Part shown: one piece after another, positions 1 to 7,206 of the stretch | How the letters are laid out: every line of letters begins with the position of its first letter | Position numbering within the stretch: the stretch's first letter is position 1 | Origin: Oscillospiraceae bacterium | GTDB taxonomy: Bacteria; Bacillota; Clostridia; Oscillospirales; Ruminococcaceae | NCBI GenBank assembly: GCA_017550285.1 | Contig: JAFZPP010000048.1 | Location: 1 to 48,664, forward strand | Length of the DNA stretch: 48,664 bases | Direction of reading: 5' to 3' | Program-made: the position numbers and the translations under genes | Notes under the pieces: model-generated | Seen by the model: only the letters and a program-made list of their open reading frames with translations | What the model was told of the DNA's origin: nothing | Database searches by the model: none

Positions 1-43
1 TCGCCACGCCGCCTTTATTGTTGTAAAGCGCGATTTTTCTCAT
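1..43 (-). CDS. ParA-like ATPase, N-terminal fragment (cut by window edge)
   Basis: Only the first 14 codons lie in the window. They read MRKIALYNNKGGVA, which is the start of a deviant Walker A motif (KGGxxKTT) typical of ParA/MinD/Soj P-loop ATPases used in plasmid or element partitioning. The start codon at 41-43 is preceded by an AGGAG ribosome site at 7-8 nt. The gene lies 11 bp after the stop of the 139-residue gene upstream on the same strand, so it is the next gene of the integrase-led group. The family call rests on one motif; the rest of the protein is outside the window. Confidence 0.6.
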   Translation of the reverse strand, partial: MRKIALYNNKGGVA

Positions 44-54
44 GTTTTCTCCTT

Positions 55-474
55 TCAGACAACTTCCAGCGTATATGCTTTGGAATCGTTATCGAGTTTG
101 TTCATTCGGATGCGGACTTCCACTCCTTTTTCCGGAAGGCTTTGCCCGTAGACCATAGCGATCTTTTTCAGGGCATCGTAGACTCTCAGGGATGTGGTTG
201 TGTATGCGCAAGGCTGTGATTGCTTTTTCCCGAAAAGCGTAATCAGCTTGCCTTGTTTTCCATCCGGCATTTTGATCGTTTTGGAATAGTAACTGAACAG
301 CCGGAAACTGTCACTTACGCAATCGTTCAGACGCTTTGCCGGAATGTTGCCAATCAGCACGTTCGCGGTAAAGGCTTGCAGCGAAGGTTCTTCGGGCGCA
401 AAGGCAGCAGCAATCTTCTCGTCAAAGAGATCCACGCTGTCTTCAAATGCGAAATCGAGATCATAATCGTCCAT
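55..474 (-). CDS. Unknown small protein of the mobile element (139 aa)
   Basis: I do not recognise this protein. The start at 472-474 is chosen because AAGGAGT sits 7-8 nt upstream; a longer frame to 510 has no ribosome site. The first ~30 residues are strongly acidic and the rest is a compact mixed alpha/beta-looking stretch with a basic segment (TIKMPDGKQGKLITLFGKK) and no membrane segment or signal peptide. It lies between a 97-residue protein and the ParA-like gene with gaps of 11 bp on either side, so the three are probably co-transcribed and translated together. A DNA-binding or partition-accessory role beside ParA is possible but is only a guess from position. Confidence 0.75.
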   Translation of the reverse strand: MDDYDLDFAFEDSVDLFDEKIAAAFAPEEPSLQAFTANVLIGNIPAKRLNDCVSDSFRLFSYYSKTIKMPDGKQGKLITLFGKKQSQPCAYTTTSLRVYDALKKIAMVYGQSLPEKGVEVRIRMNKLDNDSKAYTLEVV

Positions 475-485
475 ACCGTCACTCC

Positions 486-779
486 TTATACCCATACCTC
501 GATGTAGCATTGATCCTTGTCCGAATCAATCTCTACACGCTGAATCTCGACATTCATGCGGTACTGGAAAATGAAAGCGTACTGACGCATCGTTTCCTCA
601 AACTGCTTAGCCTTGCCGGAAAAGCTGAAATGCTCACTCGGCTCGGCATCGGGATCGTCAATTTCTGAAAAGAAAAAATAGTTGACAACCAGATTTGTGA
701 TACCGGCGCGGATTACCGATTGATTAACGTACTCCAGCAGTGTACGATCATCACGGCTACAATCAATGGGCTTAATCAT
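486..779 (-). CDS. Unknown small protein of the mobile element (97 aa)
   Basis: Not recognised. AAAGGAGC lies a few bases upstream of the ATG at 777-779. The protein is acidic and soluble-looking, without signal peptide, cysteine motif or membrane segment. Its stop codon overlaps the ribosome site of the next gene (139-residue protein), which suggests translational coupling. It follows the integrase gene after 27 bp on the same strand. The neighbouring ParA-like gene and integrase suggest a role in maintenance or transfer of the element, but the sequence itself shows no known motif. Confidence 0.7.
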   Translation of the reverse strand: MIKPIDCSRDDRTLLEYVNQSVIRAGITNLVVNYFFFSEIDDPDAEPSEHFSFSGKAKQFEETMRQYAFIFQYRMNVEIQRVEIDSDKDQCYIEVWV

Positions 780-806
780 TGGAATGGCTCCTTTCTGAAT
801 GTGAAT

Positions 807-1871
807 TTACATTGAAGCAGACTCGGTATCGTCTGGTTCAAGCAGTTCCGGAAATTGTTCATGAATCAATCGTTCCATTTTGTCAGCCGATTGTTTCATC
901 ATTAAATCATTTCTATGCCCGTAAACGTCCAGTGTGAATGCTGCGGAATAGTGACCGAGATTCATTTGCAGCGTCTTAATATCGTCACCGGCAAGAAGCG
1001 AGAGGACGGCGTATGTGTGTCTCAAATCATGAAACCGAAGGTGCTGTTGATAGCGAAGGCGTTTCATAACGCGCTGAAAGGCATTATACAGAGCTGAATG
1101 CGTATAATGCTCACCCTTTGCGTTTTTGAAAACGAAGTCGGATAGATCAGGATTTGCCGCATCATATTGTTCTTTTAACAGCTTTATAATAAACGGGGCA
1201 GGGCGCAAGGTTCTCGTTTTCCCGTTTTTCAGAGAAGTAAATCTGTATTCATTCTCGGTATTTTTATTGGAGAGCTGCCGATATAGATAAATCTCCCCGA
1301 TATCGAACCGGATGCAATCCCATGTCAGAGCAAGAATTTCACCTTCGCGCATTCCCGTAAAGATTGACACTGTAAAAAGTGCTTTCTTCGGATGATTCTG
1401 AATGGCTGCAAGAAATTTATGTAAAATGTCCGGCTCAAGGTGCCTTACTTCCGGGATTGCCTTCTTGGGAAGTCGAATTTTGTCAGCCGGATTGGCATTG
1501 ATATATCCGAAGTCAACGGCGGTTTTCAAGCAACTATGCAGAACACCATGTATGTTTTTGATACTCTTTGGACTTAACTTGTTTTCAATCCCAACTCCCA
1601 TGTTCAGGCTATTGATAAACAGCTGAACGTCCTCGTGGGACAATTCATTTAACATTACCTTGCCGAGAACTCGGTTGATATGCTGATGAATTGTCTTTTG
1701 ATATTCTAGCTTCGTAGAATCTTTGAGTTCATTGCAATAGTGCAGCAGCCAACAAGCTGTCCAGTCAGCCACGGTCGCACACTCGTATTTCTCGTTGTGA
1801 ACAGGGGAGAGCGACCGCATGAATTCCAAAACATCAAAATCAGGGGTGTTTTCAGGCTTTTTTAACGTCAT
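807..1871 (-). CDS. int: Tyrosine recombinase / integrase (phage or ICE type)
   Basis: A 354-residue site-specific recombinase that would cut and rejoin the element at its attachment site. The C-terminal catalytic domain shows FTGMREGE (first catalytic Arg), H281-x-x-R284, H307 in the LGH motif and the nucleophile Y317 in the VYGH motif. The N-terminal part (~50-140) looks like a SAM-like core-binding domain; the first 35 residues are probably an arm-binding region. GAGGAG lies 7-9 nt before the ATG at 1869-1871. The gene starts about 190 bp from the att core at 2064-2083, the usual position of an integrase next to its attP. It is more A+T-rich than the chromosomal genes to the right. No excisionase gene is seen in the window. 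Confidence 0.95.
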   Translation of the reverse strand: MTLKKPENTPDFDVLEFMRSLSPVHNEKYECATVADWTACWLLHYCNELKDSTKLEYQKTIHQHINRVLGKVMLNELSHEDVQLFINSLNMGVGIENKLSPKSIKNIHGVLHSCLKTAVDFGYINANPADKIRLPKKAIPEVRHLEPDILHKFLAAIQNHPKKALFTVSIFTGMREGEILALTWDCIRFDIGEIYLYRQLSNKNTENEYRFTSLKNGKTRTLRPAPFIIKLLKEQYDAANPDLSDFVFKNAKGEHYTHSALYNAFQRVMKRLRYQQHLRFHDLRHTYAVLSLLAGDDIKTLQMNLGHYSAAFTLDVYGHRNDLMMKQSADKMERLIHEQFPELLEPDDTESASM

Positions 1872-1895
1872 TTATATGCTCCTCATTATATAGTA

Positions 1896-1906
1896 GTCCT
1901 GCGGAC
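1896..1906. repeat. Small inverted repeat upstream of integrase
   Basis: GTCC-TGC-GGAC with A+T-rich TATAT flanks on both sides, 25 bp upstream of the integrase start. It could be an operator or a recombinase arm site; the arms are too short to be more than suggestive. Confidence 0.3.
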
Positions 1907-1995
1907 ATATATATTATATAGCATAATGACAAAAAAGCATACATACCAATCCAATAAACTCAGGTTGATATGGATACCTTTTTTCAAACAACATC

Positions 1996-2024
1996 TTGAC
2001 TTTTTGCATGATGTATGGTAAAAT
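1996..2024 (+). promoter_or_regulatory. Outward-facing sigma-A promoter at the element end
   Basis: TTGACT at 1996-2001 and TAAAAT at 2019-2024 are exactly 17 bp apart. The promoter lies in the element and reads rightward through the attachment core and into the chromosomal terminator at 2095-2125, so in the integrated state the transcript would be only about 90 nt. No gene follows it in this arrangement. Confidence 0.65.
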
Positions 2025-2063
2025 ATTACTGTTTGACCCCCTATCAGTGGACTAGGCGAATAA

Positions 2064-2083
2064 TTCAAGTCCTGTCACCTCGA
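2064..2083 (+). other. Attachment site (att junction): tRNA(Pro)-like 3' end fragment
   Basis: Twenty bases that match the T-loop (TTCAAGT), the 3' strand of the T-stem, the acceptor strand CACCTCG and discriminator A of a tRNA. The 5' strand of the T-stem is missing: the bases to the left do not pair. This is what remains at one end after an element integrates into the 3' end of a tRNA gene. An acceptor starting CGAGGTG and T-stem CCTGT fit a tRNA(Pro) of this group; that identity is an inference. The intact tRNA should be at the other end of the element, outside the window to the left. Confidence 0.75.
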
Positions 2084-2094
2084 CTCAAAAAGAG

Positions 2095-2125
2095 AGATGC
2101 TTCGTTGATTTGAAGCATCTTTTTT
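2095..2125 (+). terminator. Intrinsic terminator of the split tRNA
   Basis: AGATGCTTC / GAAGCATCT form a perfect 9-bp stem with an 8-nt loop, followed by TTTTTT. It lies 11 bp after the tRNA 3' fragment, as expected for the original tRNA transcript's terminator. Confidence 0.85.
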
Positions 2126-2150
2126 ATTTTTATCCGACACGGAAAACGAA

Positions 2151-2182
2151 GCCGGACAGCGTCAGTATGCTGTCCGGCTTTT
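2151..2182 (-). terminator. Terminator of the blaI-blaR1-like operon
   Basis: GCCGGACAGC / GCTGTCCGGC form a perfect 10-bp stem with an 8-nt loop, 7 bases beyond the stop of the M56 peptidase gene. The minus-strand exit is only weakly T-rich (TTCGTTTTCC), the plus-strand exit is TTTTG. Confidence 0.7.
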
Positions 2183-2188
2183 GTGATA

Positions 2189-3430
2189 TCAGGGAATCGG
2201 CTGTGCCTGCGGAACGGTATAAAGTATTCCGTCCGTCGTGCCTGCATACGGCGGCTCCGTGACCGGCGGAACGGTCTGCGCGGGCATATTTTCGGGAAAC
2301 GGCAGTGTCACATTCGGAACGGTATAGGTTTCCGGAGAAGCCGCCGGTGCATATGACATTGTCGTGTATATTTCGGTTTCAGGGAATACCTCAGCATGCG
2401 GCGCATTCGTGCGGTTTATCGTCTTATATGCGAGGATGCTGCCGGTCATGGCGGTGAGCACGAGTGCCGCCGCAGAAATTGCCGGAAACAGACGCTTTTT
2501 GCCGCCGGACAGAATCGACCGGAACCGTGTCATGAGCATCTCGCGGCTGCCGGACAAGCCGGTTGCAAGCATCGTGCCGGAATATGCAGCAGAGCGCCGC
2601 ATTGCCGTATGGAGAATTGAATTGCAGTAAATATTCGCAGCATCGGCAGTTTCGTGTTTCATGACGGCTTCGTCGCAGGCGAGTTCGCAGTCCTGCTCAA
2701 TTTGCCGCATCAGCAGGATGAGCAGGGGATTAAACCAGTGTATCGTGCGGCAGCAGACCCAGAGCAGCTTGCACCAGAGGTCGCCGCGGCGGTCGTGGCA
2801 GAGCTCATGTTTGAGCATCAGCCGCAGCTCTGCGGGCTCGTAAGCATGCTCGGGCAGCAGAATGCAGGGATGCAGCAAGCCCGTCAGCATCGGCGTATCC
2901 AGCCCGCGGACGGTATAGACCGGAACATTCTGCGTCATTCCGAGCTGATTGCAGAGCCGGTCAGCGAGCATCTGCGTCGCTGCATCCGCAGGCACGCGCA
3001 GACGGCTGATGCTCCGGCTGAACTGCTCCTGCCGGTTCAGTGTCACAGTGCCGAAGACGATTGCACCGATCACCCAGATGATGAGCAGCAGCAGAAAGAA
3101 ATCCGTCGCGGGATACAAGCGCGCGTTCAGCTGAGAGCAGGTCCCGTCCGTCAGCGCGGCTGTATCGCTGTAATCCCATGCGCGGATGACTGTGAGCGCA
3201 CCGGCAGGATGCGGCTTGAACGGGATCAGATAACCGAAGCCGATGACCCACCAGAGCAGGCAGCGTCCTGCGGCAGACTGTTTTTCTCTGAGGATGCGTG
3301 TAATCAGCAGTGCGCCCGCCGCGATCAGGCTCATTGTCAGCGAACAGATCAGAATGCTCTGTATCAGGTAGGAGAAGAAATTTGCGTTCAGGATCGTATG
3401 ATCAAGATGCAAAATCAGTTCATGAATCAT
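2189..3430 (-). CDS. BlaR1/MecR1-type M56 family membrane metallopeptidase
   Basis: A 413-residue membrane-embedded zinc peptidase that in this family relays a signal by cleaving the partner BlaI-type repressor. Hydrophobic segments occur at ~20-45, 60-75 and 110-130, followed by the cytoplasmic loop with the HEXXH zinc motif (HELCH, about residue 210) and a final membrane segment near 315-330. The extracellular tail is only ~80 residues, rich in Pro and Thr, so the penicillin-binding sensor domain of true BlaR1 is absent and the inducer is unknown. The gene overlaps the repressor gene by an ATGA, with AAAGGAG before its start. No beta-lactamase gene lies next to it. Confidence 0.88.
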   Translation of the reverse strand: MIHELILHLDHTILNANFFSYLIQSILICSLTMSLIAAGALLITRILREKQSAAGRCLLWWVIGFGYLIPFKPHPAGALTVIRAWDYSDTAALTDGTCSQLNARLYPATDFFLLLLIIWVIGAIVFGTVTLNRQEQFSRSISRLRVPADAATQMLADRLCNQLGMTQNVPVYTVRGLDTPMLTGLLHPCILLPEHAYEPAELRLMLKHELCHDRRGDLWCKLLWVCCRTIHWFNPLLILLMRQIEQDCELACDEAVMKHETADAANIYCNSILHTAMRRSAAYSGTMLATGLSGSREMLMTRFRSILSGGKKRLFPAISAAALVLTAMTGSILAYKTINRTNAPHAEVFPETEIYTTMSYAPAASPETYTVPNVTLPFPENMPAQTVPPVTEPPYAGTTDGILYTVPQAQPIP

Positions 3431-3816
3431 GATTGTCCGCTCCTTTCATTCAGCCAGCGCTGCAAGTCGGCGATATCCGCCGCAGTGAGGTCATCGGTAT
3501 CGCAGAGCGCCTTGACAAGACCGGCAAAGCGACCGCCGGAGAAGCGCTGCCGTAAACTGTTTGCCTCGATTTGCAGGTACTCCGCCTGCGGGATCAGAAC
3601 GTAGTAAGCACGCTCTCTGCCGTGTTTTTCGGAGCGCAGAAAGCCTTTTTGTTCGAGCCGCGTCAGCATGGTGAGGATTGTCTGCGGTTTCCAGTCCTTG
3701 GCGGAGGGGATGCGCCGCAGCTGTGCGGTAATCAGGGCAGATGTGACTGGTTCCTGCATTTGCCAGATCGCCTTCATGATTTCAAATTCGGCATCCGGCA
3801 GTTTTTTTTGTTCCAT
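3427..3816 (-). CDS. BlaI/MecI/CopY family transcriptional repressor
   Basis: A 129-residue winged-helix repressor. The N-terminal ~75 residues match the family pattern (LPDAEFEIMKAIWQ, SALITAQL, QTILTMLTRLEQKGFL, GRERAYYV), followed by a helical dimerisation tail. Proteolysis by the M56 partner encoded just downstream (ATGA overlap) would release it from DNA. AAAGGAGC precedes the ATG at 3814-3816. Its promoter carries two copies of a CTAC-N4-GTAG dyad, so autoregulation is very likely. The length is normal for the family. Confidence 0.93.
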   Translation of the reverse strand: MEQKKLPDAEFEIMKAIWQMQEPVTSALITAQLRRIPSAKDWKPQTILTMLTRLEQKGFLRSEKHGRERAYYVLIPQAEYLQIEANSLRQRFSGGRFAGLVKALCDTDDLTAADIADLQRWLNERSGQS

Positions 3817-3837
3817 ACAGATAGCTCCTTTCTTATT

Positions 3838-3886
3838 CTACGGCTGTAGTTTATTGTATTATACTACGTTTGTAGTTCTTTGTCAA
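3838..3886 (-). promoter_or_regulatory. Promoter and twin BlaI-type operators of the blaI-like operon
   Basis: On the minus strand TTGACA (3881-3886) and TATAAT (3858-3863) are 17 bp apart. A dyad CTAC-N4-GTAG lies in the spacer (3864-3875) and a second, same-spaced copy lies at 3838-3849 over the early transcribed region, 26 bp away. This is the usual layout for a BlaI-type repressor that blocks its own promoter. Confidence 0.85.
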
Positions 3887-3931
3887 CCCCTTTTCATATT
3901 TTTTCATTTCTGCCTTTTGCCGGATACGGAA

Positions 3932-3975
3932 AAGCCGCTCCGTACAGCGTCACAGCTTGCACGGAGCGGCTTTCT
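3932..3975 (-). terminator. Terminator of the DUF2079 gene
   Basis: AAGCCGCTCCGT / ACGGAGCGGCTT make a perfect stem with a ~17-nt loop. In minus-strand orientation it ends in TTTTCC. It lies between the DUF2079 stop and the BlaI-type promoter. Confidence 0.75.
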
Positions 3976-3993
3976 TATTGAATCGGATTTACC

Positions 3994-6162
3994 TTATCCT
4001 CTCGTATAATTCGGGTTCTTGTAGATGATGACGCGCTCAGGCACCTCAGCGAAGACCTCCCAGCGGTTCCGTTCGAGGATCGGCGCGGTAAAGTTGCCGA
4101 TATCGGTATTCGGACCGAAGACGAAGAAATCGAAGGAATCCATATCATTGATCGTCTGTGCAGCCTCATCGACATCGTTCATATCATAGAGATAGATTTC
4201 ATCGCGTTCCGCGATATGTCCGACATAGAAGGGTGTTGCACTGACGCTTGCGTCGCGCGGGATCGTATCCAGCGCATCCTCGACCGCCTGAAACGCGGAT
4301 TTGTTCGCCGCATAGGTCTCGACATTGTCCCAGTAATGCAGAGGCATACCGACGAAGGACAGGATTGCGGCAGAACCTGCAAGGATTGCAAGATCATGTT
4401 TTTTCTGCTCACCGAGGTCCTCGAGATTGAGCATGCTCATATAGAAGAGCAGGCAGATCGGTCCGAAGACATAGTGGAATTCCATATCCGCGGCATAGTG
4501 ATAGCCTGCGCCGATGACAAGATTCATGACGACCATCGGCACCATGAGCCAGAAGCGGTGCAGCTTCTTTGTGAGGAACGGCAGGAACAGCAGCGGCAGC
4601 ATTGTCTGCATGAAGAAATTAAGCGTATCCTCATGAATCAGCAAGCTAAAGAAATACGCCGGATCGAGCAGGGTATTCTTGATAACCTCGCCGAGTCCCT
4701 TTTCGGAATTGACCATGAGCAGACCGAACCGGATGCTTGCCATCATATTGCCGTCGCCGTGTGCGGACAGCCATTTCGTAATTAAGAGCATATAGACGCC
4801 GCTGACAAAGGTCATCGCAATGCCGTGCCAGCGCATTTTCCTGCCCTTTTTCTCAAAGAACAGGAACAGTCCGATACAGATGATATAGAGCGGTGCATCC
4901 TCCTTCACGATGCAGACCAGCGCTGCCATGATCCAGCTGAAAACCGGCTTTTCGAGCTCGATTGCATAGAAGAACCACATCAGCAGCGTCGGAAGGAACG
5001 CATTTTCGTGGAAATCATAGAAGCACGGCGAAACAATCGCAATGCTGAAAATATACATGAAGGTGATGCCGATGAGCGAGATGCCCTTGAAATTGCGGCG
5101 CTTCGCAATGAGGAACATCGGAACAGCGCCGCCGGCAGCAAGAATACCCTGCGCCCAGAGCAGCACGGTCTCTGACTTGAAAATCTTGTAGAACGGTACC
5201 AGCAGATAGTAGATATAGGATGCGTGAACGTGGAAATGCGAGACCAGTGTATCGCGCTCTGCGGTCGTCATCGGGGTGAGGCTGTGCGAGAGCGAATGGA
5301 ACATCTGCACAAACAGACCGAAGTCATGGCAGGCGGTACCGAACAGTCTGTGTTTTGCAACTGTACCCCGAATGATGAAATACGTGATGAGCGCCGTCGC
5401 ACCGAGACAGATCAGACCGGCAAAGGTCCACGGCACCTTCTCATAGGGCTTGCGTGAGGGCAGCTTATTGATGAGATAGTGAATGAAAACCAGCGTGACA
5501 AACGTCGTACCGGTCACGAGGAAGAAATTGTTTGCACGCCAGAGCATACAGCAGTCGAAGAACAGGATTGACAGGATGCCGAGGCTCTGATCTGCGATCT
5601 GCCATTTTTTCGGCAGGATGTTCGTGAAGCAGGAGAGTGCCAGAAATCCGGCAAGCAGCGCGACGGCAGAGCTGATGATGATGCCTGCGCCGCCGACATT
5701 GACCGCAAAATCGCGCCAGTTGCTGATCGGGTTGAACTGATGCTTGTGCTTGAAATAGATGATCCAGCAGCCCGAGAGCAGGAAGTAGAGCGTCAGCAGA
5801 CGGGGGAGCAGCATGTCCGGCAGCTGATAGCGTGTTAGAAGCCCCTTCACATTTGTGACAAATGTCCGCAATGTATATTGCTCCTGCGGCGCTTCATCCG
5901 AATCCGAATCGGCAACCGCACTGTCTTTTTCTGCATTCGGTTCATCGGCTTCCGGCTCCGCATCGTCTGCGGTCAGATCATCTTCATCCGTGTATTCCGC
6001 AGGATCAGGCTCCGCCGTATCATCCGCAGCCGCCGGTACATCCTCCGGCAGTTCTGCATCCGTCAGTTCCTCCTCCGGAATCGGATTATTCTCTTTCAGT
6101 TCAGGATGATCGGCATTCTGTACTGCCGGTTTTGTAGCAGTACGTTTCTTTTTGCGCGCCAT
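3994..6162 (-). CDS. DUF2079 family polytopic membrane protein
   Basis: A 722-residue membrane protein. The start at 6160-6162 is chosen for AAGGAGG 7 nt upstream; frames further up lack a ribosome site and run into the promoter. Residues 1-110 are a charged cytoplasmic tail: a basic start (ARKKKRTATK) and a long Asp/Glu/Pro/Ala-rich stretch. About a dozen hydrophobic segments follow. The DUF2079 hallmark is the segment with HDFGLFVQMFHSLSH and SHFHVHASYIYYLL. This family is distantly related to the GT-C fold of lipid-linked sugar transferases; its substrate is unknown. The acidic low-complexity tail is an unusual addition. Monocistronic, with its own promoter and terminator. Confidence 0.85.
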   Translation of the reverse strand: MARKKKRTATKPAVQNADHPELKENNPIPEEELTDAELPEDVPAAADDTAEPDPAEYTDEDDLTADDAEPEADEPNAEKDSAVADSDSDEAPQEQYTLRTFVTNVKGLLTRYQLPDMLLPRLLTLYFLLSGCWIIYFKHKHQFNPISNWRDFAVNVGGAGIIISSAVALLAGFLALSCFTNILPKKWQIADQSLGILSILFFDCCMLWRANNFFLVTGTTFVTLVFIHYLINKLPSRKPYEKVPWTFAGLICLGATALITYFIIRGTVAKHRLFGTACHDFGLFVQMFHSLSHSLTPMTTAERDTLVSHFHVHASYIYYLLVPFYKIFKSETVLLWAQGILAAGGAVPMFLIAKRRNFKGISLIGITFMYIFSIAIVSPCFYDFHENAFLPTLLMWFFYAIELEKPVFSWIMAALVCIVKEDAPLYIICIGLFLFFEKKGRKMRWHGIAMTFVSGVYMLLITKWLSAHGDGNMMASIRFGLLMVNSEKGLGEVIKNTLLDPAYFFSLLIHEDTLNFFMQTMLPLLFLPFLTKKLHRFWLMVPMVVMNLVIGAGYHYAADMEFHYVFGPICLLFYMSMLNLEDLGEQKKHDLAILAGSAAILSFVGMPLHYWDNVETYAANKSAFQAVEDALDTIPRDASVSATPFYVGHIAERDEIYLYDMNDVDEAAQTINDMDSFDFFVFGPNTDIGNFTAPILERNRWEVFAEVPERVIIYKNPNYTRG

Positions 6163-6190
6163 AATTGCCTCCTTGGTATTTTTTATCATG

Positions 6191-6249
6191 CGGATATTCC
6201 GCTGAGAGTATATCCGTTTTATTATATCATATTTTTGCGAAAAATGCAA
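6191..6249 (-). promoter_or_regulatory. Promoter and leader hairpin of the DUF2079 gene
   Basis: TTGCAT (6244-6249) and TATAAT (6221-6226) on the minus strand are 17 bp apart. The leader then contains GGATAT/ATATCC, a short hairpin (about 6191-6215). Confidence 0.7.
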
Positions 6250-6525
6250 CAGATAATATAATGAAGGAAGTGGATATTCGGGAGCTTTATAAATAAAGAA
6301 GTATCCGCTGTGCGGATGCGGGAATAAAATCCGCAGGTCGCTTTTTGTGAAGCGTTCTCTGTAATATAAGACCGCCTTTTTGCGGAAAAGGTTACAGTTC
6401 GCATCAGATTTTTATTGTATTCCGTTCTTAGACGCATCTGATTCGCCGAAATACTCAGTAAAATCTGTGCCGCTGCATAAAAACTGCATATTCGGGCATA
6501 TTGCATATGAGAATCAAAAAAGACA
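6250..6525. other. Intergenic stretch without a recognisable gene
   Basis: A+T-rich. It holds a long-loop inverted repeat (ATCAGAT near 6403 and ATCTGAT near 6434) and a short CCGC/GCGG hairpin near 6372-6385. I see no convincing promoter for the micro-protein at 6541, no RNA gene and no coding frame with a ribosome site. Confidence 0.4.
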
Positions 6526-6540
6526 GGGGAGGTGAGCAGG

Positions 6541-6636
6541 ATGCTTGGATTCATCGTCGGCTGCCTGACGGGCGGCATCGTCGGTGTCACGACCATGTGC
6601 TGTATGGTTTCGGCAGGGGATGCCGACCGCCGCTGA
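6541..6636 (+). CDS. DUF3789-type membrane micro-protein (31 aa)
   Basis: A 31-residue frame, MLGFIVGCLTGGIVGVTTMC and 11 further residues. GGGGAGGTGAGC precedes the ATG with good spacing, which is the main sign that it is translated. The pattern of a glycine-rich hydrophobic helix followed by two cysteines/methionines and a short polar end matches the DUF3789 family of tiny Firmicute proteins, function unknown. It ends 10 bases before a strong bidirectional terminator. The family assignment is from memory of the pattern. Confidence 0.65.
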   Translation: MLGFIVGCLTGGIVGVTTMCCMVSAGDADRR

Positions 6637-6646
6637 ACAGAAAAAA

Positions 6647-6690
6647 ACAGGACACTTCCGGTGCAGTGCATCAAAAGTGTCCTGTTTCTG
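6647..6690. terminator. Bidirectional terminator
   Basis: AACAGGACACTT / AAGTGTCCTGTT form a perfect 12-bp stem. T-rich tracts follow on both strands (TCTGTTTG on plus, TTTTTTTCTG on minus). It separates the micro-protein and the convergent YbjN-domain gene. Confidence 0.9.
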
Positions 6691-6705
6691 TTTGATTCAG
6701 TTGAT

Positions 6706-7185
6706 TCAGACCTCGAAATCGTGGAACACGATATTGCCGAGATTCTGCGGCTCAGCAGCAGTTTCCGGCTTGCCCCAGATTGCGCGCATGAATTCCGGAT
6801 AGGCTTCCTCGGCGATCTGCATGAGTCTGCGGAAAAGCTCCTCGACAGCCTCGCCGATATTCTCGGTTTTCTCCGCGAAATCATATTCGATTGTGACAGC
6901 CTCGGATTCGTCATTGACCGTGAACTTGCAGAAGCGGTATTTATCGTTCATGCGGTTTGCGATGCGGAGCATATCGCGGCGCTCCTTCTCCTTAAAGCGG
7001 ACGAAGTGCGGCACGCGCACAGAGATATCGTTTGTCTCGTCGCTGGAGATAAAGTAGACGGTAAACGAAGTATAGTCCACGACAACCGACGCAATTACGC
7101 GGTTATTGTCGTCATTTTCCTGAACGCTGAAATGGACATCCTTTTCGTTGAATACTTCAACGATTTCCTCAATGGCAGGATACAT
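6706..7185 (-). CDS. YbjN domain-containing protein (second of a tandem pair)
   Basis: A 159-residue soluble protein resembling the YbjN/type III-secretion-chaperone-like fold: an N-terminal helix (IEEIVEVFNEKDVHFS), a beta-sheet core and C-terminal helix ending EAYPEFMRAIWG. GGGGGA precedes the ATG. It is a diverged paralogue of the gene at 7207-7626 (shared patterns: SSDETND/SRSERND, R-F-x-KFTV, D-x-YDF, EAYPEFM/DCYPVFM) and follows it after 21 bp, so the two form an operon. Function is unknown; YbjN-type proteins are often placed in stress or protein-protein contact roles. Confidence 0.8.
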   Translation of the reverse strand: MYPAIEEIVEVFNEKDVHFSVQENDDNNRVIASVVVDYTSFTVYFISSDETNDISVRVPHFVRFKEKERRDMLRIANRMNDKYRFCKFTVNDESEAVTIEYDFAEKTENIGEAVEELFRRLMQIAEEAYPEFMRAIWGKPETAAEPQNLGNIVFHDFEV

Positions 7186-7206
7186 AAGCGGTTCCCCCTT
7201 TCGTAA

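Noticed and set aside
1886-2068. 60-codon minus-strand frame between integrase and att site
   Set aside because: Lies across the promoter and att core, no ribosome site.
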